Positions 28,575-37,400 of a DNA stretch of 64,000 bases are shown one piece after another. The position numbers and the translations under genes are program-made. Below the pieces are notes generated by a model. It had not been told where the DNA came from, ran no database searches, and worked only from the letters and a program-made list of their open reading frames with translations. Each line of letters opens with the position of its first letter. Position 1 is the first letter of the stretch. Source of the stretch: Cyclobacterium lianum (lineage in GTDB: Bacteria; Bacteroidota; Bacteroidia; Cytophagales; Cyclobacteriaceae); NCBI RefSeq assembly GCF_900143075.1, contig NZ_FRCY01000005.1, positions 310,001-374,000 on the forward strand, written 5' to 3'.

Positions 28575-29328
28575 GAACAATAATATGGAGAAGAAAATCC
28601 GGCAGACACTCTCGAAGCACGAGATCGGTCCGGATGATTGGGTATGGGAAAAAATTTCCGAGAAACTGGAAAAGAAAAATAAGCCGGTTTTGATGTTATG
28701 GAAACGCTGGGCTGCGGTGGCTGTGCTGGTATTGGGTTTTAGTTGGTTCTTGTTACAATTGGATATGTCTGAGGTAACGGAACCCGTCTCGCAGGATCTC
28801 AGGGAAAGCGTTCTTAATGATGAGCATTCAAGCTCCGTACCCGAGCCCCATCAGATTCCCGATTCCGCGCCTTTGCCCATTGACCCTGAAGCGGAGGAGC
28901 TGCAGGAAAAAACGCAAGCTCCCCCTGCCGATGTCCAGCCAACCATCGGAAAAGGAGCTGGCGACCGACCTGCCTCCAGCGGACCGGGGCAGGCAAAGAC
29001 AAGTCAGAGAGAACAGGAAATGGCCCTTCAGCCCCCCACGGACCTATTGGCTGAGCGAGTGGAGTTAATCCCTATCCCGGACATTGACTTGTCGCTGGAA
29101 CTGAAACCGGACAAATCTGAAACAGCGCCTACAGCAACTGACGAACCGTACACCGTCAGAGTAGTATCCAGGGGCTATGCAATACAACCCGACAAAGCGA
29201 AAATGGTGGATGGGCTGGAAGATAAAATCGAAGGTTTCTTCAGCAAATTAGACCAGGGCTTCGGCGACTTGCAGGATGCAAAAAACAATCTTTTTGCCTC
29301 ACTGAATACCAAAAGAGAAAAAAAATAA
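28564..29328 (+). CDS. Probable anti-sigma factor, single-pass membrane protein
   Basis: 254 residues. The N-terminal ~37 residues are cytoplasmic and charged (KKIRQTLSKHEIGPDDWVWEKISEKL), one membrane helix covers ~41-62 (WAAVAVLVLGFSWFLLQL), and the C-terminal ~190 residues are a Pro/Glu/Ala-rich periplasmic domain. This topology, and an 11-bp overlap with the ECF sigma gene, fit an anti-sigma factor. The ATG at 28564 is preceded by a purine-rich GAGGAAAAGA; an in-frame ATG at 28585 is an alternative. The family itself is not recognisable. Confidence 0.75.
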   Translation: MKDRNNNMEKKIRQTLSKHEIGPDDWVWEKISEKLEKKNKPVLMLWKRWAAVAVLVLGFSWFLLQLDMSEVTEPVSQDLRESVLNDEHSSSVPEPHQIPDSAPLPIDPEAEELQEKTQAPPADVQPTIGKGAGDRPASSGPGQAKTSQREQEMALQPPTDLLAERVELIPIPDIDLSLELKPDKSETAPTATDEPYTVRVVSRGYAIQPDKAKMVDGLEDKIEGFFSKLDQGFGDLQDAKNNLFASLNTKREKK

Positions 29329-29350
29329 CAATTTTCAAACACTATCAAAT

Positions 29351-30376
29351 ATGAAAAAGTATCTGATTGCCATTTTATTAATGGCGCTTGTGCAGCTAAC
29401 ATTTGGAAAAACAGGCTTCCAGGAAGAAAAGCCGGTAAATGATAGCATAATTGTCGAATTCGGTAAGTCGGGTAAAGTGGTATTCCTTATTGATAACCCA
29501 GAAGACTTTGAGCGACTGAAGAGCATGGATATCAACCAGATTATCAAAGAACTCAATATTCCCGAAACGGAAAGCGAGGGGGTAGTTACTGTCATAGAAA
29601 TGAAGCAAAAGGACGGTAATAAAGAGATCGTAAGCATCTATGAAAATGTGGGAGAAACTGAAGTGAGTATTGGCAGGTACAAGATCATCGTGGATGAAAC
29701 CGGCGACAGGACCAGGGTAAAAATGGAAACAAGCCCCAGGGAGAAAAAAGACCCCCCGTTCCGAACCCATCTCAACGTGGATCTGGGCATCAATAGCTAC
29801 TTCCAGGAGGGCACGATACCTGGTGCCGGATCGGCATTTAGTCCCAAAGGATGGGGAAGCTGGAATGTAGGTTTTCACTGGATGGCAAGTCAAAGGCTGA
29901 CAAAAGGTGCCTATTGGGATTTTGGCCTTGGAGCGAGTTGGTACAATTTTAAACTGGATAACCCAAGGTACCAGGCCATCGGTTCGGAAGATGGCATTAG
30001 CCTGGTCAACAGGACCGATGTGAATGGATTTAAAAGCAAGATATCCGCCTCATACCTCAATGTGCTCACCATGTTTAAGCTGGATTTCGGCAAAATTAAC
30101 GACAACGGCAGAAATGGTTTGCGCATAGGCGTGGGGCCATATGCCGGCTATCGCCTTGGCGGACGAAGTAAATTCGTCTACCGGGAAATCGGTGGATCCG
30201 GCCGGAAAAAAGAAAAAGAACCCGCAGGAAGTTACCTGAATAATTTCAGGTACGGCATCAGGGGAGAAGTCGGTTTTAAAAGCATCACCTTTTATACGAC
30301 CTACGATTTAAATCCTCTTTTTCACAATTCACTCAGTCCGGAATTGCACCCATTCAGTTTCGGAATAGTATTTTAA
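29351..30376 (+). CDS. Outer-membrane beta-barrel protein in the sigma operon
   Basis: 341 residues with a signal peptide (~1-19) and, from ~135, alternating beta strands that end in the C-terminal aromatic HPFSFGIVF, typical of an outer-membrane barrel. Residues ~30-125 form an N-terminal periplasmic region with charged strands (KSGKVVFLIDNPEDF, RYKIIVDETGDRTRVKM). It starts 22 bp after the anti-sigma gene and 18 bp before the DUF4097 gene. The barrel probably is a target or sensor of the sigma system; the specific function is unknown. Confidence 0.72.
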   Translation: MKKYLIAILLMALVQLTFGKTGFQEEKPVNDSIIVEFGKSGKVVFLIDNPEDFERLKSMDINQIIKELNIPETESEGVVTVIEMKQKDGNKEIVSIYENVGETEVSIGRYKIIVDETGDRTRVKMETSPREKKDPPFRTHLNVDLGINSYFQEGTIPGAGSAFSPKGWGSWNVGFHWMASQRLTKGAYWDFGLGASWYNFKLDNPRYQAIGSEDGISLVNRTDVNGFKSKISASYLNVLTMFKLDFGKINDNGRNGLRIGVGPYAGYRLGGRSKFVYREIGGSGRKKEKEPAGSYLNNFRYGIRGEVGFKSITFYTTYDLNPLFHNSLSPELHPFSFGIVF

Positions 30377-30394
30377 TTTAATCTCTTGTTTGCT

Positions 30395-31312
30395 ATGAAA
30401 AGACACATAAAAATTTACCTCTCACTGGCCATCTTGTTTGTAATAAGCATGTTTTCAGCTCAGGCCCAGGATCTTATCGAAAAAACATTTTCGGGAATTG
30501 AGAAGCTGGAAATCAAATCAAGTGGTATCGCTATCGACTATACAGGCCAGGAAGGCTTGAATGAGATACATCTTGAAGCAAAGCTTGGACCAAATGAGAA
30601 CACCGACAAGTCTTTGCTGATGGTAACGGTAGGCAATACCTTAAAAATCGCCTATGATCCTCCCCGGGAAAACTGGACATCGAAAAAGCACATCCACCTG
30701 AAAGGTCCCGCCAATATGCTATTGGACATCAAGAGCGGTTCGGGTTCCCTGGCTGTTTCTGGTATCCGGTCCGATGAAACCCACCTGGAGGTAAGCTCAG
30801 GACAGATCAATGCATCCAACCTGCATGGAGCGGTCTGGATAAATGGCAGCTCCGGCAACCTGAATCTCCGAAATATCAAAGGAGATGTTTCCTGCAGGCT
30901 GACATCGGGAAATGCCTCCCTCTCAAACATAGAGGGCAACCTCAATTTTAAAGCTACGAGTGGCCAGCTAAAGGCCGAAAATATATCCGGTCTATTGAAT
31001 GCCGGGCTCACTTCAGGAAATATCCGGCTGGACAGGGTAGGAGAATTGGGTAACCTTGAAATTACATCCGGAAACATCAAAGCCAACCATGCAGGCCTCG
31101 GTGAATCCACCCAATTCAGTGGATCTTCAGGCAATATTCAAATCAGCACGGCAAGTGATTTTAATGCCTTCAATTTTGATTTGCGTGCAGGATCGGGTAA
31201 TATCCGCATTGACCGGCAGTCAAAGGCCAAATCTCTTGTCATCCAGAACGGAGATTATCCAACCATCAGGGGCAAGATAAGTTCAGGAAACATCGTCATC
31301 CAGCCCATCTGA
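30395..31312 (+). CDS. DUF4097-family secreted beta-solenoid protein
   Basis: 305 residues from the ATG at 30395 (a TTG at 30386 is in frame, but gives no better signal). Signal peptide ~1-24 (SMFSAQAQ), then a repetitive beta structure in which a Ser-Gly-Asn/Gln motif recurs every ~18-22 residues (GSSGNLNLRN, LTSGNASLSN, ATSGQLKAEN, LTSGNIRLDR, ITSGNIKAN, GSSGNIQIS, AGSGNIRID). This is the DUF4097 / GIN-type beta-helix found beside ECF sigma genes in Bacteroidota. The role is unknown; an envelope sensor or adhesin is plausible. A terminator follows at 31359, closing the operon. Confidence 0.82.
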   Translation: MKRHIKIYLSLAILFVISMFSAQAQDLIEKTFSGIEKLEIKSSGIAIDYTGQEGLNEIHLEAKLGPNENTDKSLLMVTVGNTLKIAYDPPRENWTSKKHIHLKGPANMLLDIKSGSGSLAVSGIRSDETHLEVSSGQINASNLHGAVWINGSSGNLNLRNIKGDVSCRLTSGNASLSNIEGNLNFKATSGQLKAENISGLLNAGLTSGNIRLDRVGELGNLEITSGNIKANHAGLGESTQFSGSSGNIQISTASDFNAFNFDLRAGSGNIRIDRQSKAKSLVIQNGDYPTIRGKISSGNIVIQPI

Positions 31313-31358
31313 AACCGAAAACCCACAGGTACATGACCTGAGTATCAGAAAAGTACTG

Positions 31359-31392
31359 AAGCTGCCGGGGAATCAGCACCGACAGCTTTTTT
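31359..31392 (+). terminator. Terminator closing the ECF sigma operon
   Basis: Stem AAGCTGCCGGGG / CACCGACAGCTT (10 of 12 pairs, two of the rest G-U compatible) around a 6-base loop, followed by six T. It lies 47 bp after the DUF4097 stop and between convergent genes. Confidence 0.7.
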
Positions 31393-31455
31393 CAGTCCAC
31401 CAAACTTGGACTCCAGCCTTTTGTGCTGCCATGGGCCGGAATACCTGGTTTCTAT

Positions 31456-31962
31456 TCAATCCTCTCTTCGGTTGATTTCATAAGCCATTTCCCTTTCCTC
31501 ATTCTTCAGATGCAAGGCTTTGACAAGCCTGTCCGGAGTGGGCTTCGCAAGTGAAACAAAAATCAGATTCAAGGCATAGGTAACTGTGAAAATCTGGTTT
31601 TCATATACAATCAACCCAAGTGCACTGAGCAAGCCTGCCCAAAACAAATACCAGTACCTGCGGACTGCGGCTTTGCCGTAAAGCAACAATTTATCGCTCA
31701 ACGCGATCGCAGAATTTTTGGCCGGGAGGATCCTTTTTTGGAAGGAATTATACTGAAGAAATAAAAGCCATAGAATGGCTGCCAAAATCAGGTAGAGAAA
31801 GACAGGAGATATCTCAGGCAGGTAAACTTCCCTGTTGCCACTACTGGTATACAAATAGGCAAAGGAAAAAACCGGCAAAGGGATTGCGATCAATACCAGA
31901 ACCTTGGTTTCCAGCAATCTGAAGCTTTTTTTCAGCTCAAAAACCTGACTATCCCTGTCCAT
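31456..31962 (-). CDS. Four-helix membrane protein coupled to the flavo-reductase
   Basis: 168 residues from the ATG at 31962; a longer frame reaches 32013 but would lie inside the upstream reductase. The start overlaps the reductase stop by one base (TAATG), so translation is coupled. Four membrane helices are visible at ~18-38, ~50-70, ~103-120 and ~125-145, with basic intracellular tails. It probably anchors or partners the reductase at the membrane, for example as an electron-accepting membrane component. No family is recognised. Confidence 0.68.
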   Translation of the reverse strand: MDRDSQVFELKKSFRLLETKVLVLIAIPLPVFSFAYLYTSSGNREVYLPEISPVFLYLILAAILWLLFLQYNSFQKRILPAKNSAIALSDKLLLYGKAAVRRYWYLFWAGLLSALGLIVYENQIFTVTYALNLIFVSLAKPTPDRLVKALHLKNEEREMAYEINRRED

Positions 31963-33062
31963 TATTCGATCTGTATGACTACATCCTCGCCTTTGGGTTT
32001 TGATGAACAACAAAGAATATAGCCATCCTGGATTTCCTGCTTACTCAAACCGGCATCTTCATTCATCACTACCTCTCCCGCTATCAATTTACCCATGCAG
32101 GCCGTACACAAGCCACTTTGACAAGAATAAGGCATATCCAAGCCCTCATCCAGACCAGCTTCCAATATGGTTTTTTTGGGGCCCACATCAAAAGCGTACT
32201 CCTCTCCTCCCAAGATGATTTTCACCGGGCGGCTTACAATGTCTTCGGGATCGATTTGAGCACTTTCATTCTTTTTTTCCAGGTAAAAACTTTCCGTAAG
32301 GACGATGTCCCGGGGTACTTCAAGGGAATCAAGTGCAGATAAGGAAATATTCATAAGGCCCTCAGGACCGCATACAAAAAACTTTTGATTTTGCTGATAG
32401 GATATGAAATTTTCACGGTAAAAACGCTTCACCTGCTCTTCGTTTAATCTGCAGGAAACCTTATCGGGACTACTTCCGGATTGGCTCAAATGATGATTGA
32501 TCATGAGGCGCCCAGGGTATTTAGACTGGAGATCTTCAAGTGCCTCCCTGAAAATAATCATTTCCCTTGACCGGCTGCAATACAACAAATGGACCCGCGC
32601 CTGAGGCTCGTTGACCAGAATGGACTTTAGTATGCCCATGATCGGCGTTATTCCGCTCCCGCCCGCAATCATGCCGTAAACCTGCTGGTTTTCTGAATGG
32701 TAGGTAGTCACAAAATTACCCAGTGGCTTCATGATCGTGATCCGTTTGCCCGGGAAGAAATTATCGATGACATAATTCGAAACCAAACCTCCCTCTAGCC
32801 GCTTTACGGTGATACCTGGAAAAGGGTCGACATATGGAGAAGTGCAGAGGCTGTAGGACCTTCTTACCTGCTTGCCGTCTATTTCCAGGATTAAAGTTAG
32901 ATATTGACCGGGCTGATAGTCCAGAAAAGGTTCTGGCTGTTCAAAGTAAACGGTCATGGTGTCGGGAGTTTCCTGCACGGTCTCCCTTATTCTCAAAGTC
33001 AAATAATTATCTTCTTTCTTTTCGGATTTTTCTTTATTCCGATTAAATAAATTAAACAACAT
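31962..33062 (-). CDS. Ferredoxin-NADP-type flavo-iron-sulfur reductase (PaaE-like)
   Basis: 366 residues. FAD-binding domain ~20-110 with RSYSLCTSP; NAD(P)-binding domain ~115-240 with GMIAGGSGITPIMGIL and the C-terminal part KFFVCGPEGLM; then a plant-type 2Fe-2S domain ~270-366, PYSCQSGLCTACMGK plus a later CCSS, giving the full four-Cys set. The order FAD-NAD-2Fe2S matches PaaE and related HCP/HmpX-like reductases, which pass electrons from NAD(P)H to an oxygenase or other acceptor. No oxygenase is encoded here, so the partner is unknown; the membrane protein immediately downstream is the best candidate. No signal peptide. Confidence 0.88.
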   Translation of the reverse strand: MLFNLFNRNKEKSEKKEDNYLTLRIRETVQETPDTMTVYFEQPEPFLDYQPGQYLTLILEIDGKQVRRSYSLCTSPYVDPFPGITVKRLEGGLVSNYVIDNFFPGKRITIMKPLGNFVTTYHSENQQVYGMIAGGSGITPIMGILKSILVNEPQARVHLLYCSRSREMIIFREALEDLQSKYPGRLMINHHLSQSGSSPDKVSCRLNEEQVKRFYRENFISYQQNQKFFVCGPEGLMNISLSALDSLEVPRDIVLTESFYLEKKNESAQIDPEDIVSRPVKIILGGEEYAFDVGPKKTILEAGLDEGLDMPYSCQSGLCTACMGKLIAGEVVMNEDAGLSKQEIQDGYILCCSSKPKGEDVVIQIE

Positions 33063-33264
33063 TGCCTCTTTTTATATATTTTCTTTCTTAATCAAAATTA
33101 ACAGTCCTGCATTCAATTACCTACAGGCAAAAATTATTTTTTAATATGCTAACTGCCAGTCCATCCTTTAGGTTCTGTAATTGCCTGAAATTTTATTCAT
33201 GGAGATTGTAGCACTTCCAGTCCGGATAACGTATTGGATGCAGAAGATTAAACCAAACTATTGA

Positions 33265-33999
33265 ATGAAAACGCAAATGTTAAACTACCTGAAGAAAAGC
33301 ATCCTGAATCAAAAGAGGGCATGGATCCTGTTTCTCATCCCGCTAAGCTTTTCCTGCCTGGATATGGACCAGGAAAATGTGGAGAACACCCCTACCGCCT
33401 ATGTCTCCTTTTTTAACGGAACCAGTGCAGATAATGCAATCAAAATTGAAGTAGATAGCAGGGTCTATGACCGAAAATCGTTTGATTTTGGACAATACAT
33501 TGACTACTGGTATTTCTATACAGGTGAAAGGGATTTCTCTTTCAAGGATCCCGTAAGCCAGCAATCCTACCTGGACACGACCGTAAATCTGGAGATTGAA
33601 AAGGTCTACTCCTTTTTTATGACTGAAGACGACAGTCAGTTGAAAACCATTTTTGCAGAAGACAATCTGGAGACCCCGGAGGAGGGCAAGGCATTGCTTC
33701 GCCTGGTGCACCTTTCCTCAGACAGTCCGGAGGTAAACATTTACCAAAGAGATAAAAATGACCCCGTAATCAGCGATCAGTCCTTCCTGGAAATTACTGA
33801 TTTTGTGTCCGTAGATGTGGGAGAAACCGATCTGATTTTAAAATCGAAAGGGCAAAACAGTGAATTGGCGAGAATTAATGACATCACACTCAGAGAGGGG
33901 AGGATTTACAGCCTGATCATCAGGGGGAAAATGCAGGCAGAAGGAAACTCAGCAGATGCACTCCGCCTGCAGTTAATCAGAAACTACCCCAATTATTAG
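33265..33999 (+). CDS. DUF4397-type lipoprotein
   Basis: 244 residues; hydrophobic signal ending in a lipobox (LSFSCLDM, Cys ~31), so it is membrane-anchored. The mature part has two similar beta-rich halves, including YVSFFNGTSADNAIKIEVDS and LLRLVHLSSDSPEVNIYQRD, the repeated (V/L)-(R/S)-x-x-(H/N)-x-(S/G)-x-(D/A) pattern of DUF4397. Proteins of this family are predicted surface or periplasmic beta-sandwich proteins of unknown role. A terminator follows at 34026. Confidence 0.72.
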   Translation: MKTQMLNYLKKSILNQKRAWILFLIPLSFSCLDMDQENVENTPTAYVSFFNGTSADNAIKIEVDSRVYDRKSFDFGQYIDYWYFYTGERDFSFKDPVSQQSYLDTTVNLEIEKVYSFFMTEDDSQLKTIFAEDNLETPEEGKALLRLVHLSSDSPEVNIYQRDKNDPVISDQSFLEITDFVSVDVGETDLILKSKGQNSELARINDITLREGRIYSLIIRGKMQAEGNSADALRLQLIRNYPNY

Positions 34000-34025
34000 A
34001 AAACTATTCCAACTTATAAATAAAG

Positions 34026-34052
34026 GGCTCTCCTGTCGGGGAGCCTTTTTTT
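34026..34052 (+). terminator. Terminator after the DUF4397 gene
   Basis: Stem GGCTCTCC / GGGGAGCC with one G-T wobble around a 4-base loop TGTC, followed by seven T. It ends the lipoprotein transcript 27 bp after its stop. Confidence 0.88.
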
Positions 34053-34134
34053 ATTTCATATTATTCCAAACGCATCATAGCCATTTGAATAATTAGGATT
34101 AATTTTGTGGCCTGAAACAAGCATCCTTCTAGCT

Positions 34135-35478
34135 ATGATACTGACTCCGTTGTCCGCAATTTCATCCATCGATGGTCGCTACGCGTCCAAAACAAGCCCG
34201 CTGATGGCGTATTTTTCGGAATTTGCTTTGATCAAATACAGAGTGCATGTAGAAATCGAGTATTTTATTGCCCTCTGCGAGCTTCCCCTGACTCAATTGT
34301 CTGCAGTGGACCCATCTCAATTTGAGGCCATCAGAAATATTGAAAAGCATTTTGAGGAGAAAGATGCGCAGGCCATCAAAGAAATTGAAAAGACAACAAA
34401 CCACGATGTCAAGGCCGTAGAATATTTTCTAAAGGAGCGATTTGCAAGCCTGGGTTTGGAAAACGTATCTGAATTCATTCATTTTGGTCTTACTTCGCAG
34501 GATATCAACAACACAGCCATTCCGCTGATGTACCGCGATGGAATAGAGCAGGTAATCTTGCCGGAGATAAAGAAAATTGTGCAGAAAATATCCGAGCGGG
34601 CTTTGCAATGGGATGCTGTGCCCATGCTGGCCAAGACCCACGGCCAACCCGCATCTCCTACCCGTCTTGGCAAGGAATTACAGGTGTTTGTAAGCCGCCT
34701 CTCCGGACAATTGGACCTGATGAAGTCCATTCCCTTTGCTGCAAAATTCGGAGGAGCGACCGGTAACATGAATGCACACCTGATCGCCTATCCGGAAATA
34801 GACTGGAAAAATTTTGCCGATACATTTGTTTCCGGAAAGCTTGGCCTTACCCGCAGTTTCCCCACTACCCAAATCGAACATTATGATCATTTGGCTGCGC
34901 ACATGGATGCGCTCAAAAGAATCAATACTATATTTTTAGATTTCAGCAAAGATATATGGCAATATATCTCTATGAACTATTTCAAGCAGCGTATCAAAGC
35001 CGGTGAGGTAGGTTCATCTGCTATGCCACATAAAGTAAACCCCATAGATTTTGAAAATGCGGAGGGTAATCTGGGAATAGCCAATGCCCTGCTGGAACAT
35101 TTGTCTGCAAAGCTTCCCGTGAGCAGATTGCAGAGAGACCTGACAGACAGCACTGTGCTGCGTATACTGGGAGTCCCACTGGCCCATATGTTGATCTCTC
35201 TGCTCTCCATAGAAAAGGGCATCGGCAAACTCGAACTAAATCAGGATGTGATCAACAAAGACCTCGAGGACAACTGGGCAGTCGTGGCTGAAGGCATACA
35301 AACCATCCTGCGGAGAGAAGGGTACCCGAAGCCTTATGAAGCCTTAAAAGCCCTGACGCGTACCAATGAAAAGATAAGTCAGAACTCATTGAAAGCGTTT
35401 ATTGCTACGCTGGATGTGAATGAAGCCGTGAGAGAAGAATTGGAAAAAATAAGCCCTTTTACCTATACAGGGATGTAA
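34135..35478 (+). CDS. purB: Adenylosuccinate lyase
   Basis: 447 residues from the ATG at 34135; a GTG-type start at 34105 is in frame but the enzyme begins at LTPLSAISSIDGRYASK. Fumarase/aspartase-superfamily signatures are in place: TSQDINNTAIP, KTHGQPASPTRLGKE, FGGATGNMNAH and the mobile-loop signature GSSAMPHKVNPIDFENAEGN. The enzyme cleaves SAICAR to AICAR and adenylosuccinate to AMP in purine synthesis. The length and N-terminus fit the longer (E. coli-type) branch. It stands alone, with its own spacer on both sides. Confidence 0.95.
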   Translation: MILTPLSAISSIDGRYASKTSPLMAYFSEFALIKYRVHVEIEYFIALCELPLTQLSAVDPSQFEAIRNIEKHFEEKDAQAIKEIEKTTNHDVKAVEYFLKERFASLGLENVSEFIHFGLTSQDINNTAIPLMYRDGIEQVILPEIKKIVQKISERALQWDAVPMLAKTHGQPASPTRLGKELQVFVSRLSGQLDLMKSIPFAAKFGGATGNMNAHLIAYPEIDWKNFADTFVSGKLGLTRSFPTTQIEHYDHLAAHMDALKRINTIFLDFSKDIWQYISMNYFKQRIKAGEVGSSAMPHKVNPIDFENAEGNLGIANALLEHLSAKLPVSRLQRDLTDSTVLRILGVPLAHMLISLLSIEKGIGKLELNQDVINKDLEDNWAVVAEGIQTILRREGYPKPYEALKALTRTNEKISQNSLKAFIATLDVNEAVREELEKISPFTYTGM

Positions 35479-35782
35479 AACGCCTACTTTCAGGCAAGTT
35501 ATCTTTACCAAGACTTGACTTTTATTGCTCAATAATCGAATTTTATTACAGAGATTCCTGCAAATTTGGTTTGGCGTGCATCATTGGGATTTGCAAAACA
35601 TGAATAGCGGATACCCAAACCTACAAAACCATATCCATTAATATAAATTTTATTTATTTGAATTATAAAAAATAATAATCTTGCCGATTCTTCGCTTGAG
35701 TCATTGAGGCAGAATTCGATTTCCTTCTGCTGGCAAAAACGAATAAATAACAAGAACTAACAATAATCTAAAATAGCATACT
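35479..35782. other. Intergenic spacer before the SulP gene, no gene seen
   Basis: 304 bp, AT-rich in its second half. A sequence TTTG at 35657-35660 with TAATCTTG at 35676-35683 resembles the Bacteroidota promoter, but the 15-bp spacing is short. The only frame of any length (35529-35753, minus strand) has no coding character and is not called. Confidence 0.5.
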
Positions 35783-37351
35783 ATGTTGAATAAGAAAGGT
35801 TACTTTTCACATTTGGGATCGGATCTACCGGCAGGACTAGTCGTCTTTCTGGTTGCCCTGCCACTTTGCCTGGGTATCGCCCTCTCCTCAGGTGCCCCGC
35901 TTTTTTCGGGTGTGATTGCAGGGATCGTAGGAGGGATAGTAGTCGGGTTTCTTTCGGGATCCCACACAGCAGTATCTGGCCCGGCTGCGGGGCTGACAGT
36001 AATCGTTTTAAATGCCATCGAAGATCTGCAGGCTTATGAACTCTTTCTGACGGCCCTTGTTCTGGCCGGCATCATTCAATTTGCATTGGGTGTCATCAAA
36101 GCCGGAGTGATCGGATACTATTTTCCGACATCGGTCATTAAAGGCATGCTGGCCGGTATCGGTATCATCCTTATCATTAAACAAATACCGTTTATATTTG
36201 GCACGAATTCCAGTGAACTGGTGGAGGATTTTATTCCTCTGGTGAACGATTTACAGGCAGTGATGGCGCTTCAGTCTCTTCGAGAGACCATAGATTACGG
36301 GGCTGTGATTATCGCAGCAATTTCCTTACTGATACTGATCGCATGGGAAAAGCCTGCCATCAAAAACCACCGTTTTCTGCAATTTATTCCAGGCCCCTTA
36401 CTTGCTGTAATGTTAAGTATTGGAATAAACAAATTTTTTAAATTTGTCATTCCGGGCACGGGTCTGTATGTGGATGCCGAAGACAAAGTAACACTTCCGG
36501 AAATATCCGGGTTCTCGAGCCTGGGCGAGCACCTTTTCTTTCCTGATCTTTCGGGAGTCTTTATTCCTGAGGTTTGGGTTATTGCCATAACGATCGCTAT
36601 CATTGCCAGCCTGGAGACGTTATTATGCCTGGAGGCTTCGGATAAAATTGATCCCCAAAAGCGGGTGTCACCTCCAAACCGTGAATTACTGGCACAGGGA
36701 GCCGGAAATTTTGTCAACGGTATGGTGGGAGGTATGCCCATCACCGCTGTTATCGTAAGGAGCTCCGCAAATATCAATTCCGGAGCAAAAACAAAAATGT
36801 CAGCAGTTTTCCATGGAATCTTGCTTCTTGTCAGTGTTTTGCTTATACCCAATTTACTGAATTTGATCCCGTTGGCGAGTTTGGCCGCTATCCTATTGGT
36901 GATTGGGTATAAACTGGCCAAAATATCCCTCTTTAAATCCATGTATAAATTGGGTTTGGACCAGTTTCTACCCTTCCTGATTACCATTCTTGGCATTATT
37001 TTCTTTGATTTGCTAAAGGGAATAGGGATGGGCATGATTGTAGGCATTGTCTATATCCTGAAAAGGAACTATAAAAACTCTCACTTTTTCAAAGATGCCC
37101 GGGAGGATGACGCAAATATCGTTCACATCATCCTGGCAGAAGAAGTAAGCTTTTTAAACAAAGGTTCACTGATCAAAACCTTAAAACAGGTGGGAGAGAA
37201 CAAAAAAGTCATCATTGATGGCACCAATTCCAGAATCATTGATTATGATGTAATTGAAGTGATCAGGGACTTTCAGGTCAATGCCAAAGAAAAGAATATT
37301 ACAGTAGAGGTCATCAATATTGACAAAGAAAACACTACTGTTTTAAATTAA
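35783..37351 (+). CDS. SulP-family inorganic anion transporter
   Basis: 522 residues: about 11-14 membrane segments from ~20 to ~430 with the family's GSHTAVSGPAAGLTVIV near the N-terminus, a conserved acidic residue in ASLETLLCLEASDKIDP, and GMVGGMPITAVIVRSSANINSGAKTKMS. It ends in a short STAS-like domain ~440-522 (NIVHIILAEEVSFLNKGSLI, KKVIIDGTNSRIIDYDVIEVI). SulP proteins take up sulfate, bicarbonate or dicarboxylates; the MPITAV form with few extra domains fits bicarbonate or sulfate transport, but the substrate is not resolved. No carbonic anhydrase gene lies next to it. Confidence 0.88.
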   Translation: MLNKKGYFSHLGSDLPAGLVVFLVALPLCLGIALSSGAPLFSGVIAGIVGGIVVGFLSGSHTAVSGPAAGLTVIVLNAIEDLQAYELFLTALVLAGIIQFALGVIKAGVIGYYFPTSVIKGMLAGIGIILIIKQIPFIFGTNSSELVEDFIPLVNDLQAVMALQSLRETIDYGAVIIAAISLLILIAWEKPAIKNHRFLQFIPGPLLAVMLSIGINKFFKFVIPGTGLYVDAEDKVTLPEISGFSSLGEHLFFPDLSGVFIPEVWVIAITIAIIASLETLLCLEASDKIDPQKRVSPPNRELLAQGAGNFVNGMVGGMPITAVIVRSSANINSGAKTKMSAVFHGILLLVSVLLIPNLLNLIPLASLAAILLVIGYKLAKISLFKSMYKLGLDQFLPFLITILGIIFFDLLKGIGMGMIVGIVYILKRNYKNSHFFKDAREDDANIVHIILAEEVSFLNKGSLIKTLKQVGENKKVIIDGTNSRIIDYDVIEVIRDFQVNAKEKNITVEVINIDKENTTVLN

Positions 37352-37362
37352 ATTGAAATCAC

Positions 37363-37393
37363 GGATCTCCCATTAAAAAAACATGGGAGATCC
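37363..37393. terminator. Bidirectional hairpin between convergent genes
   Basis: A perfect 10-bp stem (GGATCTCCCA / TGGGAGATCC) around an 11-base A-rich loop lies between the SulP stop (37351) and the minus-strand lyase stop (37401). There is no long T-run, so termination is likely but not certain. Confidence 0.65.
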
Positions 37394-37400
37394 TTATGGT

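Noticed and set aside
35529-35753. A 74-codon minus-strand frame in the purB-SulP spacer
   Set aside because: It lies in AT-rich intergenic DNA and has no homology-like motif; a spacer is more likely.
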